Assembly: GCA_964399535.1 (NCBI GenBank)
Contig: CAYNRE010000070.1
Span: 310,001-374,000, forward strand
Direction: 5' to 3'
DNA from: CAYNRE01 sp964399535
GTDB lineage: Bacteria > Planctomycetota > Planctomycetia > Pirellulales > CAYNRE01
Length of the DNA: 64,000 nt
The notes below the pieces were generated by a model. The model did no database searches. It saw only the letters and a list, made by a program, of their open reading frames with translations, and had not been told where the DNA came from. The position numbers and the translations under genes are program-made. Below are positions 25,924 through 34,494 of the stretch, in pieces; position 1 is the stretch's first letter, and each line of letters starts with the position of its first letter.

Positions 25924-27225
25924 TTAGAACGGTGCCGTGGCAAACGCTTCCTGGCCCTGGCAGGTCGACAGCGCCTGGTAAACGCCCCCTAGCGAAACCT
26001 GCGGTGTGGCCGGCAGGCCCAGCGTGCCGACCGGCGTCAAAGTTCCGTTGGCCGGCAGGCGAAACTCGATCGTTTCACTGATGAAGTGTACCGACCCGTC
26101 GGCGAATACGAAGTTCGCGCCCGCCGTATGGTCGCTACGAAAGCCCGGCGTGCGGGCCTGCGTGCCGGAACTGCTCGTATAGATCGAGCTGTAGACGTAA
26201 GGCGGCGGGCTGCCACCATCGTCGGCCGGTTCGGGCGTGGTGATCATCGCCGCGTCGAGCACGCAAGCCGTCACGGGCCGGCGATTGAGCGGGTCGCGGG
26301 TCGCGGCCAATATCGACGTCGTGGCCACCACCGGTGCCGTGCCGGTCGGGGGCGCGGCGGCGCTGGAAATCGGCTCGCCCACGATCCACAACCCCGTCGC
26401 GGGCAGGAAGGGAGGGGCCGTGGCGGTCAGTCGCGGTTTGACCGAGTCGTTAATCTGCCTTGCGTTGCCCTCGCTGGGGTCGTAAGGAACGAAGGTCATT
26501 TCCCAAGCCCTGCCTTGTGCCGCTTCACCCATCAGAATCGTGTTGCTGGTTCCGTCTGGAATGTTCCGCAATCCGGTCGGCTGGTTGAAGTTGAACACCC
26601 CCAGCTCGCCCGGCAGCACCTTGCGGCGCGGGTAAAGCGTTACCCCGTCGAACACACCCTTGGAGAACGCGTAATCGACCCCCGCGAAGCTGGTTCGAAT
26701 CGTGCCCACGCCCAGATCGGGCTGGCTGATTGGGTAGCCCAAGCTTTCGTAGTAGGTAATCGCCACGCCGCTCTGAATGGGGTTTTCATGCGAATTGCTG
26801 GGGCACTGAAAGGGCGGAATCACCGAGTTGGCCGCCTGCCATTTCAGATTGGTCCCCGTGGCGGGGTAGCCGGCATACCAAGGCAGCGACGCGTTGTACA
26901 GCCCCGAAATCTGCTGCTGCTCCAGGTAGGGCAGCACCAGCACGAAGCCGTTGGCTAACCAAGCCTGGGTTCCGGCCGTAACGGCGGCGATACTGTTGTC
27001 GTAGATCATGGCCGTCGGGAAGGAACCCAACTGGTCGTGATAATTCACCAGGGCCAGCCCCAACTGCTTCATGTTGTTCTGGCACTGGTTGCGCCGAGCC
27101 GCTTCCCGGGCGGCCTGAACCGCCGGCAAGAGCAGCGCGATCAGAATGCCTATGATCGCAATCACGACCAAAAGCTCGACCAAGGTAAACCCCAAGCGTC
27201 CTCGCGCGCGCAAAGTCGTCGCCAT
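25924..27225 (-). CDS. DUF1559 protein with type IV pilin-like N-terminus
   Basis: Planctomycetal pseudopilin-like protein (PF07596). The prepilin cleavage/methylation motif GFTLVELLVVIAIIGILIAL is followed by LLPAVQAAREAARRNQC, which is nearly invariant in this large paralogous family. A globular domain follows (NMKQLGLALVNYHDQLGSFP) and the C-terminal signature GANFVFADGSVHFISE. Probably exported by a type II secretion/type IV pilus-like system; the role is unknown. The frame opens at 27438, but the ATG at 27225 with GGAG 9 nt upstream gives the expected short basic leader (MATTLRARGRL) and 433 aa. Confidence 0.95.
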   Translation of the reverse strand: MATTLRARGRLGFTLVELLVVIAIIGILIALLLPAVQAAREAARRNQCQNNMKQLGLALVNYHDQLGSFPTAMIYDNSIAAVTAGTQAWLANGFVLVLPYLEQQQISGLYNASLPWYAGYPATGTNLKWQAANSVIPPFQCPSNSHENPIQSGVAITYYESLGYPISQPDLGVGTIRTSFAGVDYAFSKGVFDGVTLYPRRKVLPGELGVFNFNQPTGLRNIPDGTSNTILMGEAAQGRAWEMTFVPYDPSEGNARQINDSVKPRLTATAPPFLPATGLWIVGEPISSAAAPPTGTAPVVATTSILAATRDPLNRRPVTACVLDAAMITTPEPADDGGSPPPYVYSSIYTSSSGTQARTPGFRSDHTAGANFVFADGSVHFISETIEFRLPANGTLTPVGTLGLPATPQVSLGGVYQALSTCQGQEAFATAPF

Positions 27226-27738
27226 GCCTCTGCTCCGATCTGGCTGGGTGTGGGAAAGAAAGAATCGGCGGGAAATCTGTCGAGCGTGGGCCGCCCGTCG
27301 TACCAAAGGGCCGACCGAACTCAAGTGCCGGTTGCGGAACCAACACCTTCGGGGGATGTTCGTTTGGAGCAACAGCTTAACACTCTTGTAGGTGGTGTCC
27401 AATTTTTGCCGTCGCTCGGCTCGCCGTCGGTTCTGCAACTGGTTAACTGGAATCTAGTTACGGCGTGACAAAACTCTGGAATTCACATTCGGGCCGCGGC
27501 TTCGGGCGGCGTCGGAATCGCGTGTTCCCGGTAGTTCGCCCAAACGACGCCCCGATTGTGGGTCAGTCGCTCGAACCCCCAAATTCGCGATCCGAGCTAC
27601 CCCGCGATGGCCCGCCGGGGGTGCTCTGCGGGGGTGTGCCAGAATGCCCGCGATGGGCCCAGCCGAGGAATCGGCCCGGAATGGAACCCTGGCCAGCAGG
27701 TCTCGATTCGCGAAAAACAGGGAGATTGGCGTATTTTT
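27226..27738. other. Intergenic region with divergent promoters
   Basis: Non-coding gap between DUF1559 (-) and the CBS protein (+). AT content is locally higher around 27370-27480, where the DUF1559 promoter would be expected, but no good box pair is visible there. The plus-strand promoter at its right end is listed separately. Confidence 0.4.
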
Positions 27739-27767
27739 TTGACCGCCGTCCGCTCTGAGGCTATTCT
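27739..27767 (+). promoter_or_regulatory. Sigma-70-type promoter for the CBS-domain gene
   Basis: TTGACC (27739-27744), a 17-bp spacer, and TATTCT (27762-27767), preceded by a run of seven T. The predicted start near 27774 would leave a leader of about 125 nt. Confidence 0.6.
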
Positions 27768-27899
27768 GAGTCCTCGACTGCGGAATCGAGAAGACGCCTG
27801 ATCGCTGGATTGCATCTCATCTGACCGTGGTTCGCCTGGTACCACGACCGGGCAACCGATCTGCTCTGAATTGGTGCGCTGCACGTGGGAGGTGTCGCC

Positions 27900-28358
27900 A
27901 TGCAAGTCGCTTCGATTTTGCGCGTGAAAGGGCCGCAGGTTTACACCATTCGGCCCGAGGCTCGGCTTGACGAAGTCGTGCAAAAGCTCGTCGAGTTCAA
28001 CGTCGGTTCGCTGGTGGTCGTGGAGCACTCCTTCACCCATCGCGGACGCCGGATGATCGGCATCGTGACGGAACGCGATATTTTGCGGGCTTGTGCGGCC
28101 CGTAAGTCTCCGCTGGAAACGATGCACGTTTCCGACGTGATGACGCGCGACGTGATCTCGGGGTCGCTCGCCGACGACGTGGAACACGTGATGGGGGTGA
28201 TGACCGAGCACCGCATCCGCCACTTGCCGTTGGTTGAGGAAGGCATGCTGGTCGGCATCATCTCGATTGGCGACGTGGTCAAAGCGCAGCACGACAAGCT
28301 GACGATGGAAAACCATTTCCTGAAGAGCTACCTGCACGGCGAGAACTCGGTGAGCTAG
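27900..28358 (+). CDS. CBS-domain pair protein
   Basis: 152-residue protein made only of two CBS domains, a module that usually binds adenine nucleotides and regulates a partner. Domain 1 covers about 3-65 (VYTIRPEARLDEVVQKLVEF, GSLVVVEH, IGIVTERDIL) and domain 2 about 78-140 (VSDVMTRDVISGSLADDV, IRHLPLVEEGMLVGIISIGD). Stand-alone CBS pairs are common in Planctomycetota and Proteobacteria; the partner is not evident here. The ATG at 27900 has GGAGG 7 nt upstream, better than the GTG at 27885. Confidence 0.93.
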   Translation: MQVASILRVKGPQVYTIRPEARLDEVVQKLVEFNVGSLVVVEHSFTHRGRRMIGIVTERDILRACAARKSPLETMHVSDVMTRDVISGSLADDVEHVMGVMTEHRIRHLPLVEEGMLVGIISIGDVVKAQHDKLTMENHFLKSYLHGENSVS

Positions 28359-28447
28359 TCACCACCGGGCCAGGACGGGCTGGCCGCGCCGCTACGCGCG
28401 ACGCGTGCCGCCGGAGAGGGGCGGCCGGCGGCGGCTGGGTGCGCGGC

Positions 28448-28603
28448 TAGCAGTCTGTTGAAATATGCCCTCGTGGCCTATTTCAACAAGCGCTAAGCGC
28501 CGAGCAAAGCGCGTCGCGGCTCGCAGAACAACGACTTGCGTCGTTGTTTTGGCATCGCATCCCTGCGATAACGCAGCCCGATGAAACCTTCAACAGGCGG
28601 CTA
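28448..28603. mobile_element. 156-bp inverted-repeat element, copy 1 (MITE-like)
   Basis: Left end TAGCAGTCTGTTGAA, right end TTCAACAGGCGGCTA: terminal inverted repeats matching at 13 of 15 positions. It is non-coding and packed with small hairpins (TGTTGAAATA...TATTTCAACA; AACGAC...GTCGTT; ATCGC...GCGAT). About 92% identical by eye (13 differences) to the 156-bp copy at 30819-30974, in the same orientation. The outermost TA could be a target duplication. Its right end supplies the TAG stop codon of the enolase-fold gene. Confidence 0.8.
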
Positions 28604-29650
28604 GGCAATTTGCCAGCGCTCGATCTTGGCGCGGTCGACCTCGACCCCCCAGCCTGCGCCCGTGGGCACTTCGAGCAGCCCGTCGACCAGGTTGAGGGGC
28701 TCAACCAAGATGTCTTGATCGAGCGTGTGGTAGGCCGACTCCAGCGCGAGCTGGCAGGGGGGCGACGCGGCCGCCAGATGCAACCGCGCCGCCAGGCCCA
28801 GACCTAAGCCGGGGCCCTCGTCGAGCCCCAGCGAAACCCCCGCCGCCGCCGCCAGCGCGGTACATTGCCGGGCCAAAGTAGGGCCCCCCAGGCGATCGAC
28901 CCCGATCAGGGCCGCGTCGATGGCCCCCGCCGCCAAGGCCCGCAGCAGCTCGGCCGGGCTGGAAACGGCCCGTGAGGCCACGAGCTTAGGCCCCTCGGCC
29001 GATCGCCGGGCTGCCCAGGGCTGCCAGTCTCCGCCGGGCAAGGGGTCGATCAACAGCGAAACATTGCCTGTCTCTAGTTCCTGGCACAGAGCGTCCAGGC
29101 TGGCCAGGTCGAATCGAGCCGCGGCATCGGCCCAGAGTTCGGCGTGACCGGCGGCGGCGTCGGCCACGGCACGAATCAGCGCAGCATCGACCCCGGGCGA
29201 GCCTTCCAGGGGAACCACGAGCGAGCGGAGCGGCTGATCGATCAGGTCGCGGGCCTGGCGCACGGCTACCTCGGGTTCAGAGCCGGCCAGGCGCACCGCC
29301 ACCGGCACGCGGCGGCGGAAGAAACCTCCCCAGAAATGGGCCACCGGCTGGCCAAGCTGGCGCCCCAACAGGTCCCAACAGGCTGATTCCACACCCGACC
29401 GCAGTGCCGCCAGATCGAGCACGTCGACCAGGCCAAGTTCTTCCAGATCCCAAGGGCTGCGCCCCGCCAGCGCGCCCAGGGTGCGTTGGCGCCGGCCTTC
29501 AACCTCGGCGGGCCTGCAAACGGGGGTACACTCGCTCCAGCCCTCGCTCCCTTGGTCGGAACCGAGGCGAATCAAGAGCGACCGAACCGGCGGCCGGCCC
29601 CCGGCGCGCGGCACCTCGACCAGGTAGAAGTCGAGATCGACAATCTTCAT
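28601..29650 (-). CDS. Enolase-superfamily protein (MLE/dipeptide-epimerase type) with altered active site
   Basis: 349 aa with the two-domain mandelate racemase/muconate lactonising fold. The N-terminal capping domain is MKIVDLDFYLVEVP and GSEGWSECTP; LRSGVESACWDLLGRQLGQPV is the family helix; then the barrel. Catalysis in this superfamily needs a KxK motif, three acidic metal ligands and a second base. Here the KxK site reads RSLVVPLEG (no lysine), the first ligand D175 is kept (WADAAARF), the second is D202 (IDPLP instead of iExP), the third reads LVASRAV (Asp-Glu replaced by Ser-Arg), and the second lysine is missing before RLGG. Thus probably not a normal racemase. ATG at 29650 with GAGGTG upstream. 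The stop lies in the MITE-like element. Confidence 0.8.
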   Translation of the reverse strand: MKIVDLDFYLVEVPRAGGRPPVRSLLIRLGSDQGSEGWSECTPVCRPAEVEGRRQRTLGALAGRSPWDLEELGLVDVLDLAALRSGVESACWDLLGRQLGQPVAHFWGGFFRRRVPVAVRLAGSEPEVAVRQARDLIDQPLRSLVVPLEGSPGVDAALIRAVADAAAGHAELWADAAARFDLASLDALCQELETGNVSLLIDPLPGGDWQPWAARRSAEGPKLVASRAVSSPAELLRALAAGAIDAALIGVDRLGGPTLARQCTALAAAAGVSLGLDEGPGLGLGLAARLHLAAASPPCQLALESAYHTLDQDILVEPLNLVDGLLEVPTGAGWGVEVDRAKIERWQIA

Positions 29651-29738
29651 GCCTTGCACCTCGGCAGACCAGGGCGGCGAAGGGGCCCAACCAAGGCGCG
29701 GTCCGGGCAGCCCAAGATTCGCCGGCCCGCTGCAGGGT

Positions 29739-30692
29739 CTAAGGGGCTGCGGCCGCCCGGGTCCGCAACTCGCGGGGCAGGGGAAAGGTCACATCTTCCT
29801 CGCGAAGGGTGCGCTCTTCGACCGTGGCCTCGAACCGCTTGCGGAGAAACTCGACGCAATCTTGCACCACTACCTCGGGCGCGCTGGCCCCGGCCGTAAC
29901 CAGCACGGTATCGACCCCCACGAACCAGGCCGGATCGATCTCGCGGGCACCGTCAATCAACCGAGCCCGCACGCCCGACTCTCGGGCCAATTCAGCCAAG
30001 CGCTGGCTGTTGGAGCTGTTTTGGCTACCCAAGACCAGCACCAATTGCACCTCGGTCGAGAGCACGCGAACCGCCTCTTGGCGATTCTGGGTGGCGTAGC
30101 AGATGTCTTCCTTGGGGGGGCCCACGATTCGAGGAAAGCGCCGCTTGAGGGCGGCGATAATCCGGTTAGCGTCGTCGACGCTGAGCGTGGTCTGGGTCAG
30201 GTAGGCCAGCGGGGTGTCGTCGGCCACGGGCAGCCGCTCGACGTCTTGCTCGGTCTCAACCAACAGCGTGGCCTGGGGGGCCTGGCCCATCGTGCCCAGA
30301 ACTTCGTCGTGCCCTTGGTGGCCAATCAGCACGATCGTGTAGCCCAGCTTGGCGAATTTAACCGCCTCGAGATGAACTTTGGTAACCAGCGGACAGGTAG
30401 CGTCGATCGTCTTCAGCTCGCGGGCCGCGGCCCGGGCGCGAATCTCGGGCGATACGCCATGCGCCGAGTACAGCAGCCTTGCGCCGACAGGTACTTCTTC
30501 GATGGCGTCGACGAAAATTGCCCCGGCGCTGCGAAACCGCTCGACGACATACTGGTTGTGCACAATTTCGTGGTACACGTAAATTGGCGTGCCATAGAGC
30601 TTAATGGCCAGATCGAGGGTCTCGATCGCCATGTTCACCCCGGCACAAAAACCACGCGGCGCTGCCAGCAAAATCTTCATGGGCCGTTTCAT
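29739..30692 (-). CDS. ispH: 4-hydroxy-3-methylbut-2-enyl diphosphate reductase
   Basis: Last step of the MEP isoprenoid pathway, making IPP and DMAPP, with an iron-sulfur cluster held by three cysteines: C16 in PRGFCAGV, one in DATCPLVTK, and one in DICYATQNRQ. Other family residues are HEIVHN, YSAHGVSP, GHQGHDEV and the C-terminal TAGASAPE. The frame opens at 30815; I choose the ATG at 30692 (317 aa), which has AAAGG about 9 nt upstream. The ATG at 30680 gives the classical MKILLAxPRGFCAGV start but no ribosome site. It lies 88 bp upstream of the enolase-fold gene, on the same strand. Confidence 0.97.
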   Translation of the reverse strand: MKRPMKILLAAPRGFCAGVNMAIETLDLAIKLYGTPIYVYHEIVHNQYVVERFRSAGAIFVDAIEEVPVGARLLYSAHGVSPEIRARAAARELKTIDATCPLVTKVHLEAVKFAKLGYTIVLIGHQGHDEVLGTMGQAPQATLLVETEQDVERLPVADDTPLAYLTQTTLSVDDANRIIAALKRRFPRIVGPPKEDICYATQNRQEAVRVLSTEVQLVLVLGSQNSSNSQRLAELARESGVRARLIDGAREIDPAWFVGVDTVLVTAGASAPEVVVQDCVEFLRKRFEATVEERTLREEDVTFPLPRELRTRAAAAP

Positions 30693-30818
30693 CCAGTGCG
30701 TGACCTTTGCATGATAGAGCGCCGTCGGTCGGACGAACAGGTGACACGCCCGGGCCGTCGGAATGCGACCGAGCGCCGGGCCGGGTCGGCGGACGAAGCA
30801 AAACACGCACGGCATCCT

Positions 30819-30974
30819 TAGCAGTCTGTTGAAATAGGCCCTCGTGGCCTATTTCAACAAGCGCCAAGCGCCGAGCAAAGCTCGTCGCGGCTCGCAGAAT
30901 AACGACTTACGTCGTTGTTCTGGCATCGCATCCCTGCGATGACGCAGCCCGATGAATTCTTCTACGGGCTGTTA
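30819..30974. mobile_element. 156-bp inverted-repeat element, copy 2 (MITE-like)
   Basis: Same length and orientation as the copy at 28448-28603. The left end TAGCAGTCTGTTGAA is identical; the right end TTCTACGGGCTGTTA is more diverged from a perfect inverted repeat (11 of 15). The left hairpin is perfect here: TGTTGAAATAGGCC, loop CTCGT, GGCCTATTTCAACA. No open reading frame. It lies upstream of ispH. Confidence 0.8.
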
Positions 30975-31174
30975 GCGCCACGCCGACCGCCGGTGGCCCT
31001 TCAAGGGAGCCAACCGCAAACTCGCGCACAAGATTCACGGCGCCGAAACAGGGCGCCGACCCGCTCGCTCCGAAGGAAGGCCGGCGGCCGGCGGTTTCAC
31101 AGGGGCAAACCCGGGTTCTGGCCCGCGGCCAAAAGCAGGGCGGCCGCCGCGCGGGCGGAGGACCGGCCGAGGGG

Positions 31175-31801
31175 CTAAACCTCGTCGTCCAACTCGTCGA
31201 AAAAACCGGGCGGAAAGATCTCGTCTCCTAGAGATGGTTCGCCCGGATCCGGCTGGTTGGCGGGGTCCCCCCGCTCGGCATCCCGTTGGAACTCGCGAAC
31301 CCAGGCGTCGACTTCGGCGGCGGTGGGCGGGGGTGGCTTTACCGCGTCGGCCGCTTGGCCGCCCGCCGCTTCGCGGCCCGCGGGCGAAGCGCCGAGCCCG
31401 GTGCCTCCGCGTCTCATTTCGGCATACCAGCGGTCGCTGTCGATGGCCGTGGCCCGCCGCCGGCCGGCGGCTCGCTGAATCCGATGATCGCTCGAAACGA
31501 CGACCAATTGCCTGGGGGAGTGATCGGCGTCGATCAGCTCTTCGATCAAGGCGTCGGCGCTGGGATAGTCACGCGCAAATCGCACCAGCAGGCCTTCGTG
31601 GCGCATCGTGTGGGGCAATCCGGCCGGCGCGTCCGAGGCGTCGAACACCACGGTCGTGCGCGCCCGTTGGATGGGGTCGAGCCGGGCCGCCAGGAAACCA
31701 AGCAGGGCCATCCGCGAGCGGTGGAACCCGCCGGGACCCCGGCCCCTGCCGAACAGATCCGTGGCGTGCAACAGATTGTATCCGTCGATCAGCAGGGCCA
31801 C
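31175..31801 (-). CDS. NYN-domain (YacP-like) RNA-binding/nuclease protein
   Basis: PIN-fold protein of the YacP/NYN type (PF05991). It begins VALLIDGYNLLHATDLFG with the family Asp, continues with TTVVFDASDAP, the SADALIEELI acidic motif and VVVSSDHRIQRAA, then a Pro-rich linker and a C-terminal helix/acidic tail (FFDELDDEV). Members are suspected ribonucleases. Two starts are possible: TTG at 31873 overlapping the pyrC stop without a visible ribosome site, or GTG at 31801 with GGTGAGGG upstream, where the conserved domain begins. I choose 31801 (208 aa). Last gene of the pyrB-pyrC unit. Confidence 0.83.
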   Translation of the reverse strand: MALLIDGYNLLHATDLFGRGRGPGGFHRSRMALLGFLAARLDPIQRARTTVVFDASDAPAGLPHTMRHEGLLVRFARDYPSADALIEELIDADHSPRQLVVVSSDHRIQRAAGRRRATAIDSDRWYAEMRRGGTGLGASPAGREAAGGQAADAVKPPPPTAAEVDAWVREFQRDAERGDPANQPDPGEPSLGDEIFPPGFFDELDDEV

Positions 31802-31869
31802 GGCACCCTCACCCGCAGCGGATGCTACCCTTTGCGCCGAAGCGACCGCGCCGGCGTCGGCCCGGTCGA

Positions 31870-33156
31870 TCAACCGACCATGGCCGGAGCGAACTTGACC
31901 CGGCCATCAACAATCACCGTATCGGCGCGGCCGATCAGCTCCCGACCGCCAAAAGGAGAGTTCTTGCTCTTGGAGCGAAACCGGACCGGCTCCACGCGCC
32001 ACCGCACCTCGGGATCGATAATGGTAATGTCGGCCGGCTGCCCCAGGGCCAGCGTGCCGCGGTCGATGCCCAGGACTCGGGCCGGATTGATGGTGAGCTT
32101 TGCCAGGGCGGTGGGCCAATCCAACAGCCCGGTCTGAATCAGCTCGGTGCTGACCAGCCCCAGGCAGGTTTCCAGCCCCACGATGCCGAACGGGGCCCGA
32201 TCCAGTTCCTGCATCTTCTTCTCGGCGGCGTGCGGCGCGTGGTCGGTACAGATCACGTCGATGGTGCCGTCGCGAAGCGCCTCGCGACAAGCTTCGACGT
32301 CGGCCTTGGTCCGCAGCGGAGGGCTCATCTTGAAGTTGGAATCGAAGGTGCGCAGCGATTCGTCGGTCAGCGTGAAATGGTGGGGGCATACCTCGGTAGT
32401 CACCCGCACACCGCGCTCCTTGGCTCGGCGAATCAGGGCGATGCTGCCGGCCGTGGAAACGTGCATGATGTGCAGCCGGCCCCCGGTCGCCTCGGCCAGG
32501 GCGATGTCGCGGCTGGTCATCACGTCTTCCGCGGCCGCCGGCATGCCGGGCAACCCGAGCACGAGCGACACGAGCCCCTCGTTCATTACGCCACCCCGGG
32601 TAAGTTCGAGCACCTCGGCGTGGTTGAGCACGGGCCGGTCGAACATCAGACAGTATTCAAATGCTCTCCGCATGAGTTCGGGGTCGAAGACCGGCGCCCC
32701 GTCGTCGCTGAACGCCACGGCCCCGGCGGCCACCAACTGGCCAATCTCGGCCAGTTCCTTTCCCTCGCGGTTTTTGCTGACACAGGCCACGACATACACG
32801 TGGCAATTGTCGGCCCGGGCCGCCTGGTGCTGAATAAACTCGACCGAAGCCCGGGTATCGATCGGCGGCTCGGTATTGGGAATGCAAGCCACGGAGGTAA
32901 ATCCGCCCGCCAGCGCCGCGGCGGTTCCCGTGGCGATGGTTTCGTCTTCCTCGCGGCCCGGCTCGCGCAGATGCACGTGCATGTCGATCAGCCCCGGCGA
33001 GACGATCTTCCCGCGGGCATCAATGACCTGCTGGGCATGCCCGGGCGACACGTCGTAGGCCTCGATCCGGCCCTCTTCAACCAGCAGGTTGGTCACCCGA
33101 TCGAGCCCCTGGCTGGGGTCGATCACGCGGCCACCCTCGATCAGCAAGCTCTCCAT
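31870..33156 (-). CDS. pyrC: Dihydroorotase
   Basis: Third step of pyrimidine synthesis, cyclising carbamoyl-aspartate to dihydroorotate. Class I (amidohydrolase, about 428 aa). The zinc motif is H60-V-H62 in GLIDMHVHLREPG. Further ligands appear in PVLNHAEV and RLHIMHVSTAGS, and the catalytic aspartate in ICTDHAPHAAEKK. PFGIVGLET is the family substrate loop. The frame opens at 33216, but the ATG at 33156 has GGAG 6 nt upstream and begins MESLLIEGGRVIDP, the normal N-terminus. It lies 63 bp after pyrB. Confidence 0.97.
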   Translation of the reverse strand: MESLLIEGGRVIDPSQGLDRVTNLLVEEGRIEAYDVSPGHAQQVIDARGKIVSPGLIDMHVHLREPGREEDETIATGTAAALAGGFTSVACIPNTEPPIDTRASVEFIQHQAARADNCHVYVVACVSKNREGKELAEIGQLVAAGAVAFSDDGAPVFDPELMRRAFEYCLMFDRPVLNHAEVLELTRGGVMNEGLVSLVLGLPGMPAAAEDVMTSRDIALAEATGGRLHIMHVSTAGSIALIRRAKERGVRVTTEVCPHHFTLTDESLRTFDSNFKMSPPLRTKADVEACREALRDGTIDVICTDHAPHAAEKKMQELDRAPFGIVGLETCLGLVSTELIQTGLLDWPTALAKLTINPARVLGIDRGTLALGQPADITIIDPEVRWRVEPVRFRSKSKNSPFGGRELIGRADTVIVDGRVKFAPAMVG

Positions 33157-33219
33157 CGCATCTCCTCGCCTGCGGCCCAGGGGCGCGCGAGCCAGGCAGG
33201 CTCGGCGCGGGCGCAACCG

Positions 33220-34176
33220 CTAGCGGCCGCCCAACAGCAACCACAAAACCGCCATCCGAATCATTAAACCGTTGGTTACCTGCTCCAAAATTACCGAGTG
33301 CGGCCCGTCGGCCACGTCGGGGGTGATTTCGACCCCGCGATTGATCGGCCCGGGCGCCAGGATCAGGATGTCGTCGCGGGCGCGGGTCAACCGGTCCTGG
33401 TTCATGGCGTAGAGCAGGGCGTATTCGCGAACTGAGGGGAACGGCCGCATCTGTTGCCGCTCGAACTGGATGCGCAGCAGGTTCACCACGTCGCAACGGG
33501 GCAGCACCTCGTCCAGGTCGTAAGCCACTTCCAGGCCAAGTTGTTCCCACCGCCGCGATACCAGGGTGGAAGGGCCGCAGAGAATGACGTGGGCCCCCAG
33601 CCGCTTGAGACCCCAAATGTTGGAGCGGGCCGTACGGCTGTGGGCAATGTCGCCCACCAAGGCCACGGTCAGCCCGGCGATGCGCCCCTTCTTTTCGCGA
33701 ATGGTGAGAATATCGAGCAACCCCTGGGTGGGGTGCTCGTGCGGACCGTCGCCGGCGTTAATTACGGCACAGTCGAGGTGTTCGGCCAGAAGCTGGGGGG
33801 TACCAGGGGTGCGGTGCCGCACCACGACGGCGTCGACCCCCAGGGCTTCGATATTCTTGGCCGTGTCGACAAACGTCTCTCCCTTGGACAAGCTGGACCC
33901 GCCCGGAGAGAAATCAATCGTATCGGCCCCGAGTCGCCGGGCCGCCAGCGAGAAACTGGTGCGGGTGCGGGTCGAGTTCTCGAAGAATAGGTTGGCGCAG
34001 GTCCGCCCCGTTAAGAGCGATAGTTTTCGCCGGCCGTCGTGGGTGGCTTCGCGCAGCGCCACCGCCGTATCGAGAATCAGGGTCAACTCTTCGGCCGTCA
34101 GCCCTTCGAGCCCCAGCAAGTGGGGTTGCGTCCAAGCGGCCGGAACCGTCGAGAGGTCGATCACGTCGATGCTCAT
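33220..34176 (-). CDS. pyrB: Aspartate carbamoyltransferase catalytic subunit
   Basis: Joins carbamoyl phosphate and aspartate, the committed step of pyrimidine synthesis. Motifs: carbamoyl-phosphate loop FFENSTRTRTSFSLAA, SSLSKGETFVDTAKN, VRHRTPGTPQLL, NAGDGPHEHPTQGLLDILTI, and the aspartate-binding segment HSRTARSNIWGL. Length 318 aa is standard. The frame extends upstream to 34398 through a Gly/Arg/Pro-rich stretch with no family similarity; the ATG at 34176 (MSIDVIDLSTVP) is the right start. First gene of pyrB-pyrC-NYN. No pyrI regulatory subunit follows. Confidence 0.97.
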   Translation of the reverse strand: MSIDVIDLSTVPAAWTQPHLLGLEGLTAEELTLILDTAVALREATHDGRRKLSLLTGRTCANLFFENSTRTRTSFSLAARRLGADTIDFSPGGSSLSKGETFVDTAKNIEALGVDAVVVRHRTPGTPQLLAEHLDCAVINAGDGPHEHPTQGLLDILTIREKKGRIAGLTVALVGDIAHSRTARSNIWGLKRLGAHVILCGPSTLVSRRWEQLGLEVAYDLDEVLPRCDVVNLLRIQFERQQMRPFPSVREYALLYAMNQDRLTRARDDILILAPGPINRGVEITPDVADGPHSVILEQVTNGLMIRMAVLWLLLGGR

Positions 34177-34440
34177 TGCCTGTCGCGGCCTCGCTGCTCG
34201 CAGACTTTCGATTCCACGGACCGCGGCGATAACCGCGGCACCGCCTGGCCTTCCCGGCCTCGCCCGCCCGGGTTGTTCCTCGGGGGTCCTGCTGCGGCCT
34301 GATCTTACCGCTCGGGGGCCGGCCCTGCCAATTGGCCGGCGCCTGGCGAGCGCGGTGCGGCCACGGATCGGCAGCCAAGCCCCGACCCCGTCGCCCACCT
34401 GGGCCCGGGAGAACGATCCTGGTTCCGGCCCGAGTTGGGC

Positions 34441-34491
34441 GGCGCCACTCTCGGGGCGGGCGGCGCCACTCTCGGGGCGGGCGGCGCCGCC
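34441..34491. repeat. 21-bp tandem repeat, about 2.4 units
   Basis: Unit GGCGCCACTCTCGGGGCGGG plus C, beginning at 34441, 34462 and (partial) 34483, just downstream of the PQQ-propeller gene stop. It is in the 318-bp gap before pyrB. GGCGCC is itself palindromic, so each unit can pair with its neighbours. Confidence 0.85.
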
Positions 34492-34494
34492 GAG

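Noticed and set aside
28448..30974. Composite transposon made of the two 156-bp elements
   Set aside because: The enclosed genes include the essential ispH and are in a normal genomic context. Same-orientation copies without a transposase do not indicate joint mobility.
31234..33267. Plus-strand open frame of 677 codons
   Set aside because: Antisense to pyrC and the NYN gene, both of which have unmistakable motifs.
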